DNA from: Massilia polaris
GTDB taxonomy: Bacteria; Pseudomonadota; Gammaproteobacteria; Burkholderiales; Burkholderiaceae_D
Assembly (NCBI RefSeq): GCF_012927275.1
Contig: NZ_JABBGG010000001.1
Location: 620,001-684,000, forward strand
DNA length: 64,000 nt
Direction of reading: 5' to 3'
The translations under genes were made by a program, and so were the position numbers. Within the stretch, counting starts at the first letter, position 1; every line of letters starts with the position of its first letter. Positions 30,545-42,441 of this stretch are shown in pieces. The notes under the pieces were generated by a model. It saw only the letters and a list, made by a program, of their open reading frames with translations, was not told the DNA's origin and ran no database searches.

Positions 30545-31453
30545 ATGGCAGCGATTACTGCAGCAATGGTTGGCGAACTGCGCGCCAAGACCGATGCGCC
30601 AATGATGGAATGCAAAAAAGCACTGACCGAAGCCGAAGGCGACATGGACCGTGCGGAAGAGATCCTGCGCGTCAAGCTGGGCGGCAAGGCATCGAAAGCA
30701 TCGTCCCGTATCACCGCTGAAGGCGTGGTAGCATCGTTCATCTCCGGCGGCGTTGGCGCCCTGGTAGAAGTGAACAGTGAAACCGACTTCGTGGCAAAGA
30801 ACGACGACTTCATGGCGCTGGCAAACAATGCAGCCCGCCTGGTCGCCGAGCACAACCCGGCTGACGTTGCAGCCCTGCTGGCACTGCCGCTGGACGGCAA
30901 GACCCTGGACGAAGTGCGTGCTGCCCTGATCGGTAAAATCGGCGAAAACATGTCGATCCGCCGCTTCCAGCGTTTCGAAACCACCGGCAAGCTGGCTTCG
31001 TACCTGCACGGCGCCCGTATCGGCGTCATGGTAGAGTTCGACGGCGCGGACGAGCAGGTTGGCAAGGATGTTGCAATGCACATCGCTGCAATGAAGCCAG
31101 TGTCGCTGTCGGCTGACCAGGTTCCTGCAGAACTGATCGAAAAAGAGCGTTCGGTTGCTGCGCTGAAAGCACAGGAAGACGCTGACGCAGCTGCTGCCGC
31201 AGGCAAGCCAGCCCAGTCGCCGGAAATCCTGGCCAAGCGCCTCGAAGGTTCGGTACAGAAATACCTGAAAGAAGTATCGCTGCTGAACCAGGCGTTCGTT
31301 AAGAACGACAAGCAGTCGATCGAACAGATGCTGAAAGAAAAGAACACCACCGTGAAAGCATTCACGATGTATGTTGTTGGCGAAGGCATCGAGAAGAAGC
31401 AGGACGATTTCGCAGCAGAAGTTGCTGCGCAAATGGCTGCTTCGAAGCAGTAA
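30545..31453 (+). CDS. tsf: Elongation factor Ts
   Basis: A 302-residue nucleotide exchange factor for EF-Tu. The N-terminal UBA-like domain is followed by the signature [16 protein letters not shown] (about 11-26) and [16 protein letters not shown] (about 76-91); the dimerisation domains follow. RBS AGGAG lies 8 bases before the ATG. It shares its operon with rpsB and is followed by a strong terminator. Confidence 0.98.
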   Translation: MAAITAAMVGELRAKTDAPMMECKKALTEAEGDMDRAEEILRVKLGGKASKASSRITAEGVVASFISGGVGALVEVNSETDFVAKNDDFMALANNAARLVAEHNPADVAALLALPLDGKTLDEVRAALIGKIGENMSIRRFQRFETTGKLASYLHGARIGVMVEFDGADEQVGKDVAMHIAAMKPVSLSADQVPAELIEKERSVAALKAQEDADAAAAAGKPAQSPEILAKRLEGSVQKYLKEVSLLNQAFVKNDKQSIEQMLKEKNTTVKAFTMYVVGEGIEKKQDDFAAEVAAQMAASKQ

Positions 31454-31463
31454 GTTTGAAAAG

Positions 31464-31486
31464 CGGGCCGGAAGGCCCGTTTTTTT
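31464..31486 (+). terminator. Intrinsic terminator after tsf
   Basis: CGGGCC, loop GGAA, GGCCCG, then seven T. It separates tsf from pyrH, which should have its own promoter in 31487-31588, although I could not assign clear hexamers there. Confidence 0.92.
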
Positions 31487-31588
31487 AACTCGCGCCACCT
31501 GCCAGCACTGGCGGGTGAGGGCTGGCGGGCGGCCACAAGCCGCTTGCTGTCCGGACCCGAATACAACTGTCATTTTAGGAGCCCACAC

Positions 31589-32305
31589 ATGTCAAAACCA
31601 GCTTACAAACGCGTACTCCTGAAACTGTCTGGCGAAGCTCTGATGGGTGACGATGCCTATGGCATCAACCGTGCGACGATCGAGCGCATGGTCGCCGACA
31701 TCGCGGAAGTGGCGAAATCGGGCGTGGAACTGGCAGTGGTCATCGGCGGCGGCAACATCTTCCGCGGCGTTGCGCCTGGTGCGCAGGGCATGGACCGCGC
31801 CACCGCCGACTACATGGGCATGCTGGCCACCGTGATGAACGCGCTGGCCCTGGCCGACGCGATGCGCCACGTGGGCATCGTCGCGCGCGTGATGTCGGCG
31901 ATCGGCATCGAGCAGGTCGTCGAGCCATACGTGCGCCCGAAGGCGCTGCAGTACCTGGAAGAGGGCAAGGTCGTCATCTTCGCCGCCGGCACCGGCAACC
32001 CGTTCTTCACCACCGACACCGCGGCTGCGCTGCGCGGCTCCGAGATCGGCGCCGAGATCGTCCTCAAGGCAACCAAGGTCGATGGCGTATATACTGCCGA
32101 TCCGAAGAAGGACCCGAGCGCCACCCGCTACGAGTCGATCAACTTTGACGAAGCCATCGCCAAGCACCTGCAGGTCATGGACGCCACCGCGTTCGCGCTG
32201 TGCCGCGACCAGAAGCTGCCGATCAAGGTCTTCTCGATCGTCAAGCCGGGCGCGCTGATGCGCGTCGTGATGGGCGAAGACGAAGGCACGCTGGTCCACG
32301 TTTAA
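31589..32305 (+). CDS. pyrH: Uridylate kinase
   Basis: A 238-residue bacterial UMP kinase of the amino-acid-kinase fold, making UDP for pyrimidine nucleotides. Typical stretches are [26 protein letters not shown] (phosphate binding) and [22 protein letters not shown] 31589 with TAGGAG upstream was chosen; the longer frame is not coding. frr begins 40 bp later. Confidence 0.97.
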   Translation: MSKPAYKRVLLKLSGEALMGDDAYGINRATIERMVADIAEVAKSGVELAVVIGGGNIFRGVAPGAQGMDRATADYMGMLATVMNALALADAMRHVGIVARVMSAIGIEQVVEPYVRPKALQYLEEGKVVIFAAGTGNPFFTTDTAAALRGSEIGAEIVLKATKVDGVYTADPKKDPSATRYESINFDEAIAKHLQVMDATAFALCRDQKLPIKVFSIVKPGALMRVVMGEDEGTLVHV

Positions 32306-32345
32306 GAACCAAGCAAACAATAACCACCGAATACAGGAGAGCAGC

Positions 32346-32906
32346 ATGACTATCGCTGACGTTAAGAAAAGCGCGCAAGACCGCATGAACAAGTCGATCG
32401 AGACCCTCAGGGCCGACCTGGCCAAGGTCCGTACCGGCCGTGCCCACACCGGCATCCTCGACCACATCATGGTTGAATACTACGGTTCGCCGACCGCGCT
32501 GACCCAGGTCGCCAACGTGACCCTGGTCGACGCCCGCACCATCGGCGTGCAGCCGTTCGAAAAGAAGATGGCGAGCACCATCGAGAAAGCGATCCGCGAC
32601 TCCGACCTGGGCCTGAACCCATCGTCGCAGGGCGACATGATCCGCGTGCCGACGCCGGCGCTGACCGAAGAGCGCCGCAAGGAGATGGTCAAGCTGTGCA
32701 AGGGCGAGGCTGAAGACGCGAAAATCGCCGTGCGCAACATCCGCCGCGACGCCAACGAATCGCTGAAGAAGCTGGTCAAGGACAAGGCGATCTCGGAAGA
32801 CGAAGAGCGCCGCGCATCGGACGAGATCCAGAAGCTGACCGACAAGTTCGTGGTCGACATCGACAAGACCGTCGCCGAAAAAGAGAAAGAAGTCCTGACC
32901 GTGTAA
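32346..32906 (+). CDS. frr: Ribosome recycling factor
   Basis: A 186-residue factor that dissociates post-termination ribosomes with EF-G. Typical features are [21 protein letters not shown]-type sequence in domain I and the tRNA-mimicking three-helix bundle ending [28 protein letters not shown] precedes the ATG. Length is normal. Confidence 0.98.
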   Translation: MTIADVKKSAQDRMNKSIETLRADLAKVRTGRAHTGILDHIMVEYYGSPTALTQVANVTLVDARTIGVQPFEKKMASTIEKAIRDSDLGLNPSSQGDMIRVPTPALTEERRKEMVKLCKGEAEDAKIAVRNIRRDANESLKKLVKDKAISEDEERRASDEIQKLTDKFVVDIDKTVAEKEKEVLTV

Positions 32907-32944
32907 TAATTGCATGTTGGCGGGTTCCCCGCCATGAACGCATG

Positions 32945-32995
32945 CTCGGCGGATGCCGGGGGGCGCCGAGCCCGTTGCGCTTATCCGCCCTACGT
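32945..32995. repeat. REP-like palindromic intergenic sequence
   Basis: An imperfect inverted repeat whose outer arms are CGGCGGAT and ATCCGCCC around a GC-rich centre. The right arm CGCTTATCCGCCCTACG resembles a short dispersed intergenic repeat seen in many proteobacteria. It lies in the 108-bp gap between frr and uppS. Confidence 0.45.
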
Positions 32996-33014
32996 TTTTT
33001 CTGGCCCAGGATCT

Positions 33015-33766
<752 letters not shown>

Positions 33767-33767
<1 letters not shown>

Positions 33768-34597
33768 TGCTGAAGACCCGCGTCATCACCGCCGTCGTCC
33801 TGCTCGTCGCATTGCTGGGCATCCTGTTCGGCGGCTACTATCAGCTGTTCGCCGCGGCCATCGTGCTGTTCCTGGTCGCCGCGGTCTGGGAAGCGTTCCA
33901 GCTGTTCGGCTCCTCCAAAAAACAGGCGCTCGCGATCTCGCTGTTCTGGGGCGCCGCGTTCGCATACACCTTCCTGTTCCAGACCAACCAGTCGACCCAG
34001 TTCTGGTTCGCGCTGTGCGCCGCGATCTGGCTGGTGCGTTTCGTGCCCGCGCTTGGACACGGGCTGCCGCCGCCGCAAGGCATCGGCAACACGCTGCTTG
34101 GCACCGTGTACGGGCTCTCGCTGGTCGGCTGCTTCGCTGCGATGGTGGTGTTCTACCAGCACTCGCCAATCTACCTGCTGTCGGTGATGGCCCTGGTGTG
34201 GGTGGCCGACATCGGCGCCTACTTCTCGGGCAAGGCGTTCGGCAAGCGCAAGCTGGCGCCGTCCATCTCGCCGGGCAAATCGTGGGAGGGCGCGATCGGC
34301 GGCGCCATCGCCGTGCTGCTGCTCGCGGCCGCCGTGATCCTGTCCGGCAGCCCGATGGCGGCCGACACCTTCGTCGTCAAACTCCAATCGTCGCGTGGCT
34401 GGCTTGCCGCCATGGCGATCCTTGCCGTGATCGTCGCCGCCAGCGTGGTCGGCGACCTGTTCGAATCGATGCTCAAGCGCCGCGCCGGCGTCAAGGACAG
34501 CAGCAACCTGCTGCCTGGCCACGGCGGGGTGCTGGACCGGATCGATGCACTGGTCCCGGTCTTGCCATTCGCCGCGCTGATCGACGCCTGGCTTTAA
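33767..34597 (+). CDS. cdsA: Phosphatidate cytidylyltransferase
   Basis: A 276-residue polytopic inner-membrane enzyme making CDP-diacylglycerol, the precursor of all phospholipids. About eight hydrophobic segments are visible. The C-terminal family signature is complete: SMLKRRAGVKDSSNLLPGH followed by GGVLDRIDAL (about 235-265). It is translationally coupled to uppS by TAATG; dxr follows 12 bp later. Confidence 0.97.
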
Positions 34598-34609
34598 AGA
34601 AGGCGCACT

Positions 34610-35791
34610 ATGCAAAGCATCACAATCCTTGGCGCGACCGGCTCGATCGGCGTGTCGACACTGGACGTGCTCGCGCGTCATCCTGAAAAATACAAGGTCT
34701 TCGCGCTGACCGCGCATGGCCGGGTCGAAGAACTGGCTGCGCAGTGCGAGCAGTTCCGCCCCGCGCACGCCGTGGTCGGCAGCGCCGAAGCGGCGCAAAA
34801 GCTCTCAAGCCTGCTGCGCGAAAAAGGCCTGCGCACCGAGGTGGCGTACGGCGAGGAAGCGCTGTGCGCAGTCGCCTCCAGCTCCAACACCGACACCGTG
34901 ATGGCCGCCATCGTCGGCGCGGCCGGGCTGGCGCCCACCCTGGCCGCTGCCCGCGCCGGCAAGAAGATCCTGTTGGCGAACAAGGAAGCGCTGGTCATGT
35001 CCGGCCAGCTGTTCATGGACGCGGTCGAGGAAAATGGCGCGACCCTGCTGCCGATCGACAGCGAACACAATGCGATCTTCCAGTCGCTGCCCCAGTCGTA
35101 TGCGCGTTCACCGCGCGGCGCCGGCGTCGCCAAGATCCTGCTGACCGCCTCCGGCGGGCCATTCCTGGCGCGCGCCGTCGAGACGCTCGAAGCGGTGACC
35201 CCGGAGCAGGCATGCAAGCACCCGAACTGGGTCATGGGCCGCAAAATATCGGTCGATTCGGCCACCATGATGAACAAGGGCCTCGAAGTCATCGAGGCGC
35301 ACTGGCTGTTCGGCGCGCCGGCAAGCCAGATCGAGGTCGTCATCCACCCGCAAAGCGTGATCCATTCGATGGTGTCCTACGTCGACGGTTCGGTGATCGC
35401 CGAGCTGGGCAACCCCGACATGCGCACCCCGATCGCCCACGCGCTGGCTTTCCCTGAGCGGATCGAGTCCGGAGTGGCGCAGCTGGACCTGATCGCCATC
35501 GGCACCCTGCAATTCGAAAAGCCGGACTACCAGCGCTTCCCGTGCCTGGCGCTGGCGTTCGAAGCGCTTGAGGCAGGCGGCACCGCGCCGGCCCTGCTCA
35601 ACGCGGCCAACGAGATTGCCGTGCAGGCCTTCCTCGAACACCGCATCGGCTTCCGCGACATCGACCGCGTGATCGCGCGCGTGATGCACGAAAACGACCA
35701 CGGCGCCGCCAGCAGCATCGACGCCGTCATGGCGCAGGACGCCAGGGCGCGCAGCGCCGCCGAAGCCATCGTCGCAGGCATCCAGCGATGA
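34610..35791 (+). CDS. dxr: 1-deoxy-D-xylulose-5-phosphate reductoisomerase
   Basis: A 393-residue NADPH enzyme of the MEP isoprenoid pathway. NADPH-binding [16 protein letters not shown] is at the N-terminus; [26 protein letters not shown] and [15 protein letters not shown] carry metal and substrate residues. It sits beside uppS, which uses the pathway's products. The stop overlaps rseP by ATGA. Confidence 0.98.
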   Translation: MQSITILGATGSIGVSTLDVLARHPEKYKVFALTAHGRVEELAAQCEQFRPAHAVVGSAEAAQKLSSLLREKGLRTEVAYGEEALCAVASSSNTDTVMAAIVGAAGLAPTLAAARAGKKILLANKEALVMSGQLFMDAVEENGATLLPIDSEHNAIFQSLPQSYARSPRGAGVAKILLTASGGPFLARAVETLEAVTPEQACKHPNWVMGRKISVDSATMMNKGLEVIEAHWLFGAPASQIEVVIHPQSVIHSMVSYVDGSVIAELGNPDMRTPIAHALAFPERIESGVAQLDLIAIGTLQFEKPDYQRFPCLALAFEALEAGGTAPALLNAANEIAVQAFLEHRIGFRDIDRVIARVMHENDHGAASSIDAVMAQDARARSAAEAIVAGIQR

Positions 35792-37128
35792 ACTTCATCC
35801 AGACAGTGCTCGCCTTCCTGCTGGCGCTGGGGCCGCTGATCATCTTCCATGAACTCGGTCACTACGCGGTGGCGCGGCTGTGCGGCGTCAAGGTGCTGCG
35901 CTTCTCGGTCGGCATGGGCAAGGTGGTGTGGTCGCGCCGTTTCGGCAAGGACCAGACCGAATGGGCCGTGTCGATCCTGCCGCTGGGCGGCTACGTCAAG
36001 ATGCTCGACAGCCGCGACCCGGACGCGCCGCCGCTGGCGCCCGGCGATGAGCAGCACGAATTCACCCGCAAGAGCGTCTGGCGCCGCATCGCCATCGTGG
36101 CCGCCGGCCCGATCGCCAACTTCATTCTCGCCATCGTGGTGTTCGCCGGCCTGTTCATGTATGGCATCGCCGAACCTTCCACGCGCATCCGCTTCATGCC
36201 CGAGACCACGCCGGCCTGGCAGGCTGGCCTGCGCGGCGGCGACCAGATCGTTGCGGTCAATGGCGAGCAGGTTGGTGCATGGTCCGAGCTCAATTGGGAA
36301 GTCATTTCGTCGGCGCTGGACAAGCGCGACGTGCAGTTGCAGGTTGAACGCGAGTCGCAAGGCCGCGTCGACCTGGTGTTGCCTGCCGCCTCGTTCGAGG
36401 GGCTGGACGCCGACGCCGACCTGCTTGGCGCGATCGGCATCGGCGTGGCGCGCCCGGCGCCGGTGCTGGGCAAGATCATCCCAGGCGGCGCGGCCGAACG
36501 CGCGGGCCTGGAAAGCGGCGACCTGGTGACCGCCATCGACGGCAAGCCGGTCCCGGACGGCATCGCTTTCATCGAAGCGCTGCGCAAGGCGGGCGGCCGC
36601 ACCGTGCAGGTCGCTGTCACGCGGGACGGGAGCGTAATTACGATCCCGGTGGCGCCGGAGCTCGACCCTGAAACCGGCTATGGCCGCATCAAGGCTGAAG
36701 TGGCGCTGGCGCCGGAGATGGTGAGGGTGGCGTCAAGCCCGCTGGAGGCAGTCGGCAAGGCGGTACGCAAGACCTGGGAGACCAGCGCATTGACGGTCAA
36801 GATGATCGGCAAGATGATCACCGGCGAAGTCTCGCTGAAGAACGTCACCGGCCCGATCACGATTGCCGACTACGCGGGGCAGACCGCGCGCATGGGCGTG
36901 GTGACCTTCCTGATCTTCATCGCCTCCATCAGCATCAGTCTGGGTGTGATGAATCTGTTACCAATTCCGGTTCTGGATGGTGGCCTTTTGCTGTATTATT
37001 CGCTGGAAGTTTTGACCGGACGCCCCTTGCCGGAGCGGATCGCCGAATTTGCGCAGCGCGCTGGCGTCGCCATGCTGGTGATGCTGATGGCGCTAGCCGT
37101 CTTCAACGACGTGGCGCGGCTGCTGTAA
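35788..37128 (+). CDS. rseP: Site-2 protease RseP
   Basis: A 446-residue intramembrane zinc protease that releases the envelope-stress sigma factor by cutting its anti-sigma factor. HELGH is at 21-25 in the first TM helix; the third ligand motif LPIPVLDGG is in a late TM helix (about 391-399). Two PDZ domains lie between, one near 125-200 and one near 215-300. Context between dxr and bamA is the standard one. Confidence 0.97.
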   Translation: MNFIQTVLAFLLALGPLIIFHELGHYAVARLCGVKVLRFSVGMGKVVWSRRFGKDQTEWAVSILPLGGYVKMLDSRDPDAPPLAPGDEQHEFTRKSVWRRIAIVAAGPIANFILAIVVFAGLFMYGIAEPSTRIRFMPETTPAWQAGLRGGDQIVAVNGEQVGAWSELNWEVISSALDKRDVQLQVERESQGRVDLVLPAASFEGLDADADLLGAIGIGVARPAPVLGKIIPGGAAERAGLESGDLVTAIDGKPVPDGIAFIEALRKAGGRTVQVAVTRDGSVITIPVAPELDPETGYGRIKAEVALAPEMVRVASSPLEAVGKAVRKTWETSALTVKMIGKMITGEVSLKNVTGPITIADYAGQTARMGVVTFLIFIASISISLGVMNLLPIPVLDGGLLLYYSLEVLTGRPLPERIAEFAQRAGVAMLVMLMALAVFNDVARLL

Positions 37129-37190
37129 AGCCCGTGCCTGCAGTCCCGAGTAACGTATTGTGCCTATTGATCGACCCTTTGATTTAGCCG

Positions 37191-39527
37191 ATGAAATTAC
37201 AATCTGATCGTTCCGCATTGCCTTCCTTTCGCCGCAGCCTGATCGGCGCCGCCGTCGTGGCGCTGTGCTCCGGACCCGCCTTCGCAGTCAACCCGTTCGT
37301 CGTCAAGGACATTCGCGTCGAAGGTATCCAGCGCACCGAAGCCGGCACCGTCTTCAGCTACCTGCCGGTCCGCGTCGGCGAGACCTTCAACGATGACAAG
37401 AGCATTGCCGCGATCAAGGCGCTGTACGCCACCGGCTTCTTCAAGGACGTGCGCCTGGAAGAAGAAAACGGCGTGCTGGTGGTGCTGGTCGAAGAGCGTC
37501 CTGCGATCGCCGGCGTCGACTTCACCGGCTCCAAGGAATTCGAGAAGGACATGCTGATCAAGGCGCTGAAGGAAATCGGCGTCGGCGAAGCCAAGATCTT
37601 CGACAAGGCCTCGGTCGACCGCGCCGAGCAGGAACTCAAGCGCCAGTACCTGTCGCATGGCCTGTACGGCGTCAAGATCACCACCACCGTCACCCCGATC
37701 GAGCGTAACCGCGTCACCGTCATGTTTAACATCGACGAAGGCGAGGTCGCGCGCATCCGCCAGATCAACATCGTCGGCAACAAGACCTTCTCGGACAAGG
37801 AACTGCGCCAGCTGCTGCAGCTGGACACGAGCGGCTGGTTCACCTGGTACAGCAAGGCCGACCAGTATTCGAAGACCAAGCTGACCGGCGATATCGAAGC
37901 GATCAAGTCGTTCTACCTGAACCGCGGCTACCTCGAAGCGAACGTCGAATCGACCCAGGTCGCGATCACGCCGGACAAGAAGGACATCTACCTGACCATC
38001 AACATCACCGAAGGCGAGAAGTACACCGTCTCCGACGTGAAGGTGGAAGGCGAGATGTTCGGCCGCGAAGACGAAATCCGCTCGCTGGTGCTGCTCAAGC
38101 CGGGCAAGCCGTATTCGGGCGAGCTGCTCACCGCCAGCAACAAGCTGATCGCCGACCGCATGGGCACCTTCGGCTATGCGTTCGCCAACGTCAACGCCAA
38201 CCCTGAACTGAACCGCGAAAAGCGCGAAGTCGCCTTCACCTTCTTCGTCGATCCGGGCAAGCGCGCCTACGTGCGCCACATGAACATCTCCGGCAACACC
38301 GTCACGCGCGATGAAGTCATCCGCCGCGAGTTCCGCCAGTTCGAAGGTTCGTGGTACGACGCGAACAAGATCAAGATGTCGCGCGACCGCGTCGACCGCC
38401 TCGGCTATTTCAAGGACGTGACAATCGACACGCCGGAAGCGCAGGGAACGTCCGACCAGGTCGACATCAACCTGGCCGTGGTCGAAAAGCCGACCGGTAA
38501 CTTCATGATCGGCGGCGCCTTCTCGCAGGCCGAGAAGTTCACCTTCACGGCGTCGATCCAGCAGGCCAACTTCGCCGGCAGCGGCAGCACCGTCGGCATC
38601 GAGCTGAACACCAGCCGCTACCTGCGCACGATCGCGTTCTCGCACACCAATCCGTACTTCACGGACGACGGCGTATCGCGCTCGTTCGAACTGTACCTGC
38701 GCACGGTGCGCCCGCCTGCACTGAACATCGGCAGCTATACCGTCAAGCAGACCGGCGGACGCCTGTCGTTCGGCGTGCCGTTCTCCGAATACGATACGGT
38801 GTACTTCGGCGCGGGCCTGGAACGCACCGAGATCGAAACCGACATCACCAGCCCGACCCGCTTCAAGGAATACGTGCGCGACTTCGGCAATTCACCGGAC
38901 GGCATCGGCAGCGCCACCACCAACGCCTTCCCGTTGACGGCAGCGTGGGGCCGCGACAGCCGCGACAGCGCGATCACCCCGACCATCGGCCGCTACCAGC
39001 GCGCCAACCTCGAGATCGACGTGATCGGCGACGCCAAGTACTACCGCGCGGTGTACGAGCAGCAGTACTACAAGCCGCTGACCCGCATGATCACGCTCGC
39101 GCTGAAGGGCGAATTCGACTACGGCCACGGCCTGCAGGGCAACAAGTACCCGGTCTTCAAGAACTTCTACGGCGGCGGCATCGGTTCGGTGCGCGGCTAC
39201 ACCAGCTCCTCGCTCGGCATCGTCGATCCGCAGACCTTCGACGCGCTGGGCGGCGCGGTTCGCGTGATCGGTAACGCCGAACTGCAAATGCCATTCCCTG
39301 GCGGCGGTCCTGACCGCAGCCTGCGCTGGTTCGGCTTCCTCGACGCCGGCCAGATCTACCAGGAAGGCCAGAAGATCCGCGCCAATGAGCTGCGCTACTC
39401 GAGCGGCCTGGGCATCAGCTGGATTTCCCCGGTTGGTCCGCTCAAGTTGAGTTATGCTAAGCCTTTGAACGCAAAACCGGGCGACCGCCTGGAGCGCTTC
39501 CAGTTCCAGATGGGTACCGGGTTCTGA
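37191..39527 (+). CDS. bamA: Outer membrane protein assembly factor BamA
   Basis: A 778-residue Omp85 protein that inserts beta-barrels into the outer membrane. A signal peptide (cleavage near SGPAFA, about 33) is followed by five POTRA domains (about 35-435; for example VKDIRVEGIQRTEAGTVFSYLPV) and a 16-stranded barrel. The VRGY motif (GSVRGYTSSSLG) of the lid-lock loop is at about 665. It ends in FQMGTGF with terminal Phe. It follows rseP by 62 bp. Confidence 0.98.
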   Translation: MKLQSDRSALPSFRRSLIGAAVVALCSGPAFAVNPFVVKDIRVEGIQRTEAGTVFSYLPVRVGETFNDDKSIAAIKALYATGFFKDVRLEEENGVLVVLVEERPAIAGVDFTGSKEFEKDMLIKALKEIGVGEAKIFDKASVDRAEQELKRQYLSHGLYGVKITTTVTPIERNRVTVMFNIDEGEVARIRQINIVGNKTFSDKELRQLLQLDTSGWFTWYSKADQYSKTKLTGDIEAIKSFYLNRGYLEANVESTQVAITPDKKDIYLTINITEGEKYTVSDVKVEGEMFGREDEIRSLVLLKPGKPYSGELLTASNKLIADRMGTFGYAFANVNANPELNREKREVAFTFFVDPGKRAYVRHMNISGNTVTRDEVIRREFRQFEGSWYDANKIKMSRDRVDRLGYFKDVTIDTPEAQGTSDQVDINLAVVEKPTGNFMIGGAFSQAEKFTFTASIQQANFAGSGSTVGIELNTSRYLRTIAFSHTNPYFTDDGVSRSFELYLRTVRPPALNIGSYTVKQTGGRLSFGVPFSEYDTVYFGAGLERTEIETDITSPTRFKEYVRDFGNSPDGIGSATTNAFPLTAAWGRDSRDSAITPTIGRYQRANLEIDVIGDAKYYRAVYEQQYYKPLTRMITLALKGEFDYGHGLQGNKYPVFKNFYGGGIGSVRGYTSSSLGIVDPQTFDALGGAVRVIGNAELQMPFPGGGPDRSLRWFGFLDAGQIYQEGQKIRANELRYSSGLGISWISPVGPLKLSYAKPLNAKPGDRLERFQFQMGTGF

Positions 39528-39582
39528 TGCAGTGGTCCGCCACTGCGCCTGCGACGTTTCAATTCAGATTGCGGAGAATAAG

Positions 39583-40101
39583 TTGAAAACTGCCTTTACC
39601 TCAATGTCGAAACAGCTGCTGCTGTTGGCGCTGTGCGCGGTGCCAATCGCCCACGCGCAGGCGCAGATGGCGGGCAGCCGCATCGCATACGTGGCGACCG
39701 AACGCCTGATGACCGAGTCGAAGCTGGCCAAAACGGCCGACGAACGCATCGAAGCGGAATTCTCCAGGCGCGACAAGTCGATCAACGAACAGATCGGAAG
39801 CGTGCGCGCACTGGCCGAGAGGTTCGAGCGCGAAGCGCCGAAGCTGACCGAGATCGACCGCACCCGCCGCACCCGCGAACTGATCGACATGGAGAAGGAC
39901 GTCCAGCGCAAGCAGCGCGAGTACCGCGAGGACCTCATGCAGCGCAAGAACGAAGAACGCGCGAATATCGCGCAAAAGGCGTACAAGGTCATCGAACAGA
40001 TCGCCGCGCAGGAACAGCTTGACGTGGTGATCTACGAAGCCGGCTGGTTCAATCCGCGCATCGACATCACCGACAAGATCTTGAAGCAACTCGACAAATA
40101 A
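39583..40101 (+). CDS. skp: Periplasmic chaperone OmpH/Skp
   Basis: A 172-residue chaperone escorting outer-membrane proteins to BamA. It has a signal peptide ([20 protein letters not shown]) and a mature part beginning [17 protein letters not shown], then a long charged coiled coil (about 70-130), as in Skp tentacles. The start is taken as TTG 39583 because GGAG lies 7 bases before it, while ATG 39604 has no visible ribosome-binding site; either would retain the signal. It sits between bamA and lpxD as in most proteobacteria. Confidence 0.92.
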   Translation: MKTAFTSMSKQLLLLALCAVPIAHAQAQMAGSRIAYVATERLMTESKLAKTADERIEAEFSRRDKSINEQIGSVRALAERFEREAPKLTEIDRTRRTRELIDMEKDVQRKQREYREDLMQRKNEERANIAQKAYKVIEQIAAQEQLDVVIYEAGWFNPRIDITDKILKQLDK

Positions 40102-40120
40102 CAGAAACAGGAACTACCAG

Positions 40121-41170
40121 ATGGGCACTCGACTGGGTGAATTGGTCGAACGCTTGGGCGGTGAGCTGGCGGGTGACCCGGAGATCGAAGTCACGGGCAT
40201 CGCGCCGCTGGCCGATGCAGGCGCTTCGCACATCAGCTTCCTAAGCAATAGCAAGCTGCGCGCACAAGCCGCGCAAAGCGGGGCCGCGGCCCTGATCCTG
40301 TCCCCGGCCGACAGCGAGACGGTCGGCGCCACCTACCCGGGTGCGCGCATCGTCACCAAAAATCCGTATGCTTACTTTGCCCGCGCCGCGCAGTATTTCG
40401 ACGCGCTGACGGCGTTCGTGCCCGCGCCCGGCGTCCACGCCAGCGCGTTCGTCGACGCCGGCGCCACGGTCGATCCGTCGGCCCACGTGGGGCCGAATGC
40501 GACGGTCGAAGAGGGCGCCTTCATCGGCGCCGGCGCGGTGATCGGCGCCGGCTGCTTCGTCGGCCGCGACGCCATCATCGGCGCGGAGACCCGGCTGTTC
40601 GCCAACGTGACCTTCCATGCGGGCTGCCAGATCGGCGCGCGCGGGATCGTCCATTCGGGCGCCGTGATCGGCACCGACGGCTTCGGCTTCGCCAACGAAG
40701 GCGGCGTGTACATCAAGATTCCGCAAACCGGCCGCGTGGTCATCGGCGACGACGTCGACATCGGCGCCAATACGACCATCGACCGCGGCGCGCTGGCAGA
40801 CACCATCATCGAAGATGGCGTCAAGCTGGACAACCAGATCCAGATCGGCCACAACTGCGTTATCGGCGCGCACACGGCGATGGCCGGCTGCGTCGGCGTG
40901 GCCGGCAGCGCGAAAATCGGCAAGTACTGCACTTTTGGGGGCGCCGCGATGGTGCTGGGCCACCTGACCATCGCCGACCACGTGCACATCTCATCGGGCA
41001 GCATGGTATCGCGCTCGATCGCGGAACCGGGCCAGTACACCGGCTTCTACCCGCTCGCTAAAAACGCCGACTGGGAAAAAACCGCGGCGATCGTTCGCAA
41101 CCTGGACACGATGCGCGATAAAATCCGCGCGCTGGAAAAAACAATCAAAACCCTGACAGAACAAAAATGA
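40121..41170 (+). CDS. lpxD: UDP-3-O-(3-hydroxyacyl)glucosamine N-acyltransferase
   Basis: A 349-residue lipid A enzyme adding the second acyl chain. The N-terminal uridine-binding domain (about 1-100) precedes a left-handed beta helix of hexapeptide repeats (about 105-300), with catalytic His in [17 protein letters not shown] (about 245). A C-terminal helical segment ends the protein. It overlaps fabZ by ATGA. Confidence 0.97.
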   Translation: MGTRLGELVERLGGELAGDPEIEVTGIAPLADAGASHISFLSNSKLRAQAAQSGAAALILSPADSETVGATYPGARIVTKNPYAYFARAAQYFDALTAFVPAPGVHASAFVDAGATVDPSAHVGPNATVEEGAFIGAGAVIGAGCFVGRDAIIGAETRLFANVTFHAGCQIGARGIVHSGAVIGTDGFGFANEGGVYIKIPQTGRVVIGDDVDIGANTTIDRGALADTIIEDGVKLDNQIQIGHNCVIGAHTAMAGCVGVAGSAKIGKYCTFGGAAMVLGHLTIADHVHISSGSMVSRSIAEPGQYTGFYPLAKNADWEKTAAIVRNLDTMRDKIRALEKTIKTLTEQK

Positions 41171-41652
41171 CAACTACCGAAAACAAGACCCTCGACATTT
41201 GCCAGATCAAGGCGCTGCTGCCGCACCGTTATCCGCTGCTGCTGGTTGACCGCGTGCTGACCTGGGAAGCGAACAAGTCGATCACTGCGATCAAGAACGT
41301 CACCGTCAACGAAGAATTCTTCAACGGCCACTTCCCGCACAAGCCGGTCATGCCGGGCGTGCTGATGATCGAAGCGCTGGCGCAGACCGCCGCGCTGCTG
41401 TCGTTCCTGACCATGGGCGTCAAGCCGGACGAGAACTCGGTGGTCTACTTCGTCGGCATCGACAACGCGCGCTTCAAGCGCCCAGTCGGTCCTGGCGACC
41501 AGCTGAAGATGGACGTCGAGATCCTGCGCGTATCGCGCGGCATCTGGAAATACAAGGCAGTAGGCAGCGTTGACGGCGCCGTGGCGCTCGAAGCTGAACT
41601 GATGTGCACCATTCGCGCCACCGATGACGCGAGCAAGCCAGCGGGGCAGTAA
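41167..41652 (+). CDS. fabZ: 3-hydroxyacyl-ACP dehydratase FabZ
   Basis: A 161-residue hot-dog-fold dehydratase of fatty-acid synthesis. The catalytic helix motif [20 protein letters not shown] (His about 58, Glu about 72) is intact, preceded by [14 protein letters not shown]. It competes with LpxA for the 3-hydroxyacyl-ACP pool, and the operon places both together. lpxA starts at the next base after the stop. Confidence 0.98.
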   Translation: MTTTENKTLDICQIKALLPHRYPLLLVDRVLTWEANKSITAIKNVTVNEEFFNGHFPHKPVMPGVLMIEALAQTAALLSFLTMGVKPDENSVVYFVGIDNARFKRPVGPGDQLKMDVEILRVSRGIWKYKAVGSVDGAVALEAELMCTIRATDDASKPAGQ

Positions 41653-42441
41653 ATGACGATGATTCACCCAACCGCCATCGTCGATCCGAAGGCGCAACTC
41701 GACAGCACCGTCGAGATTGGCCCGTACTCGATCGTCGGCCCGAACGTGCAGATCGGCGCGCGCACCGTGGTCGGCCCGCATGTGGTCATCGAAGGCCATA
41801 CGACCATCGGCGAAGACAACAAGTTCTTCCAGTTCTCGTCGATCGGCGCCGCACCGCAGGACAAGAAGTGGGCGGGCGAACCGACCCGGCTTGAAGTCGG
41901 CGACCGCAACACCGTGCGCGAGTTCTGCACCTTCAACCTGGGCACCACCCAGGACCAGGGCGTTACGCGCCTCGGCAACGACAACTGGATCTCGGCCTAC
42001 GTCCACCTGGCGCACGATTGCCAGGTCGGCAGCAACACGATTTTCTCGAACAATGCGCAGCTGGCCGGCCACGTCGAAGTGGGCGACTGGGCGATCATGT
42101 CCGGCTACGCCGGCGTGCACCAGTTCTGCAAGATCGGCGCGCACGCGTTTGTCGGCATGTACACCAGCCTGACCCAGGACGTGCCGCCGTTCGTGCTCGT
42201 ATCGGGCAACCCGGCTGGCGCGCGCGGCGTCAATATCGAAGGCCTGAAGCGCCGCGGCTTCACGCGGCCACAGATCGACGGCATCCGCGCAGCCTACAAG
42301 CTTATCTACCGCAACAACCTCACGCTGGACGAGGCCAAGGCGGAGCTGGCGAAGCTGCAGGGCGACTCGCCGGAAGCGGCGTCGCAGGTCGGCGCGATGC
42401 TGGACTTCCTGGGTGGCGCTACCCGTGGCATCGTCCGCTGA
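41653..42441 (+). CDS. lpxA: UDP-N-acetylglucosamine acyltransferase
   Basis: A 262-residue hexapeptide-repeat acyltransferase catalysing the first step of lipid A synthesis. It starts MTMIHPTAIVDPKAQLDSTV; catalytic His is in AHDCQVGSN (about 122), and the C-terminal helical part begins near GLKRRGFTRPQID. It directly follows fabZ with no gap and overlaps the likely lpxB start by 29 bp. Confidence 0.98.
   Translation: MTMIHPTAIVDPKAQLDSTVEIGPYSIVGPNVQIGARTVVGPHVVIEGHTTIGEDNKFFQFSSIGAAPQDKKWAGEPTRLEVGDRNTVREFCTFNLGTTQDQGVTRLGNDNWISAYVHLAHDCQVGSNTIFSNNAQLAGHVEVGDWAIMSGYAGVHQFCKIGAHAFVGMYTSLTQDVPPFVLVSGNPAGARGVNIEGLKRRGFTRPQIDGIRAAYKLIYRNNLTLDEAKAELAKLQGDSPEAASQVGAMLDFLGGATRGIVR

Noticed and set aside
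31487-31588. Riboswitch or leader RNA before pyrH
   Set aside because: Some short inverted repeats are present, but no known riboswitch core or consistent fold could be recognised.
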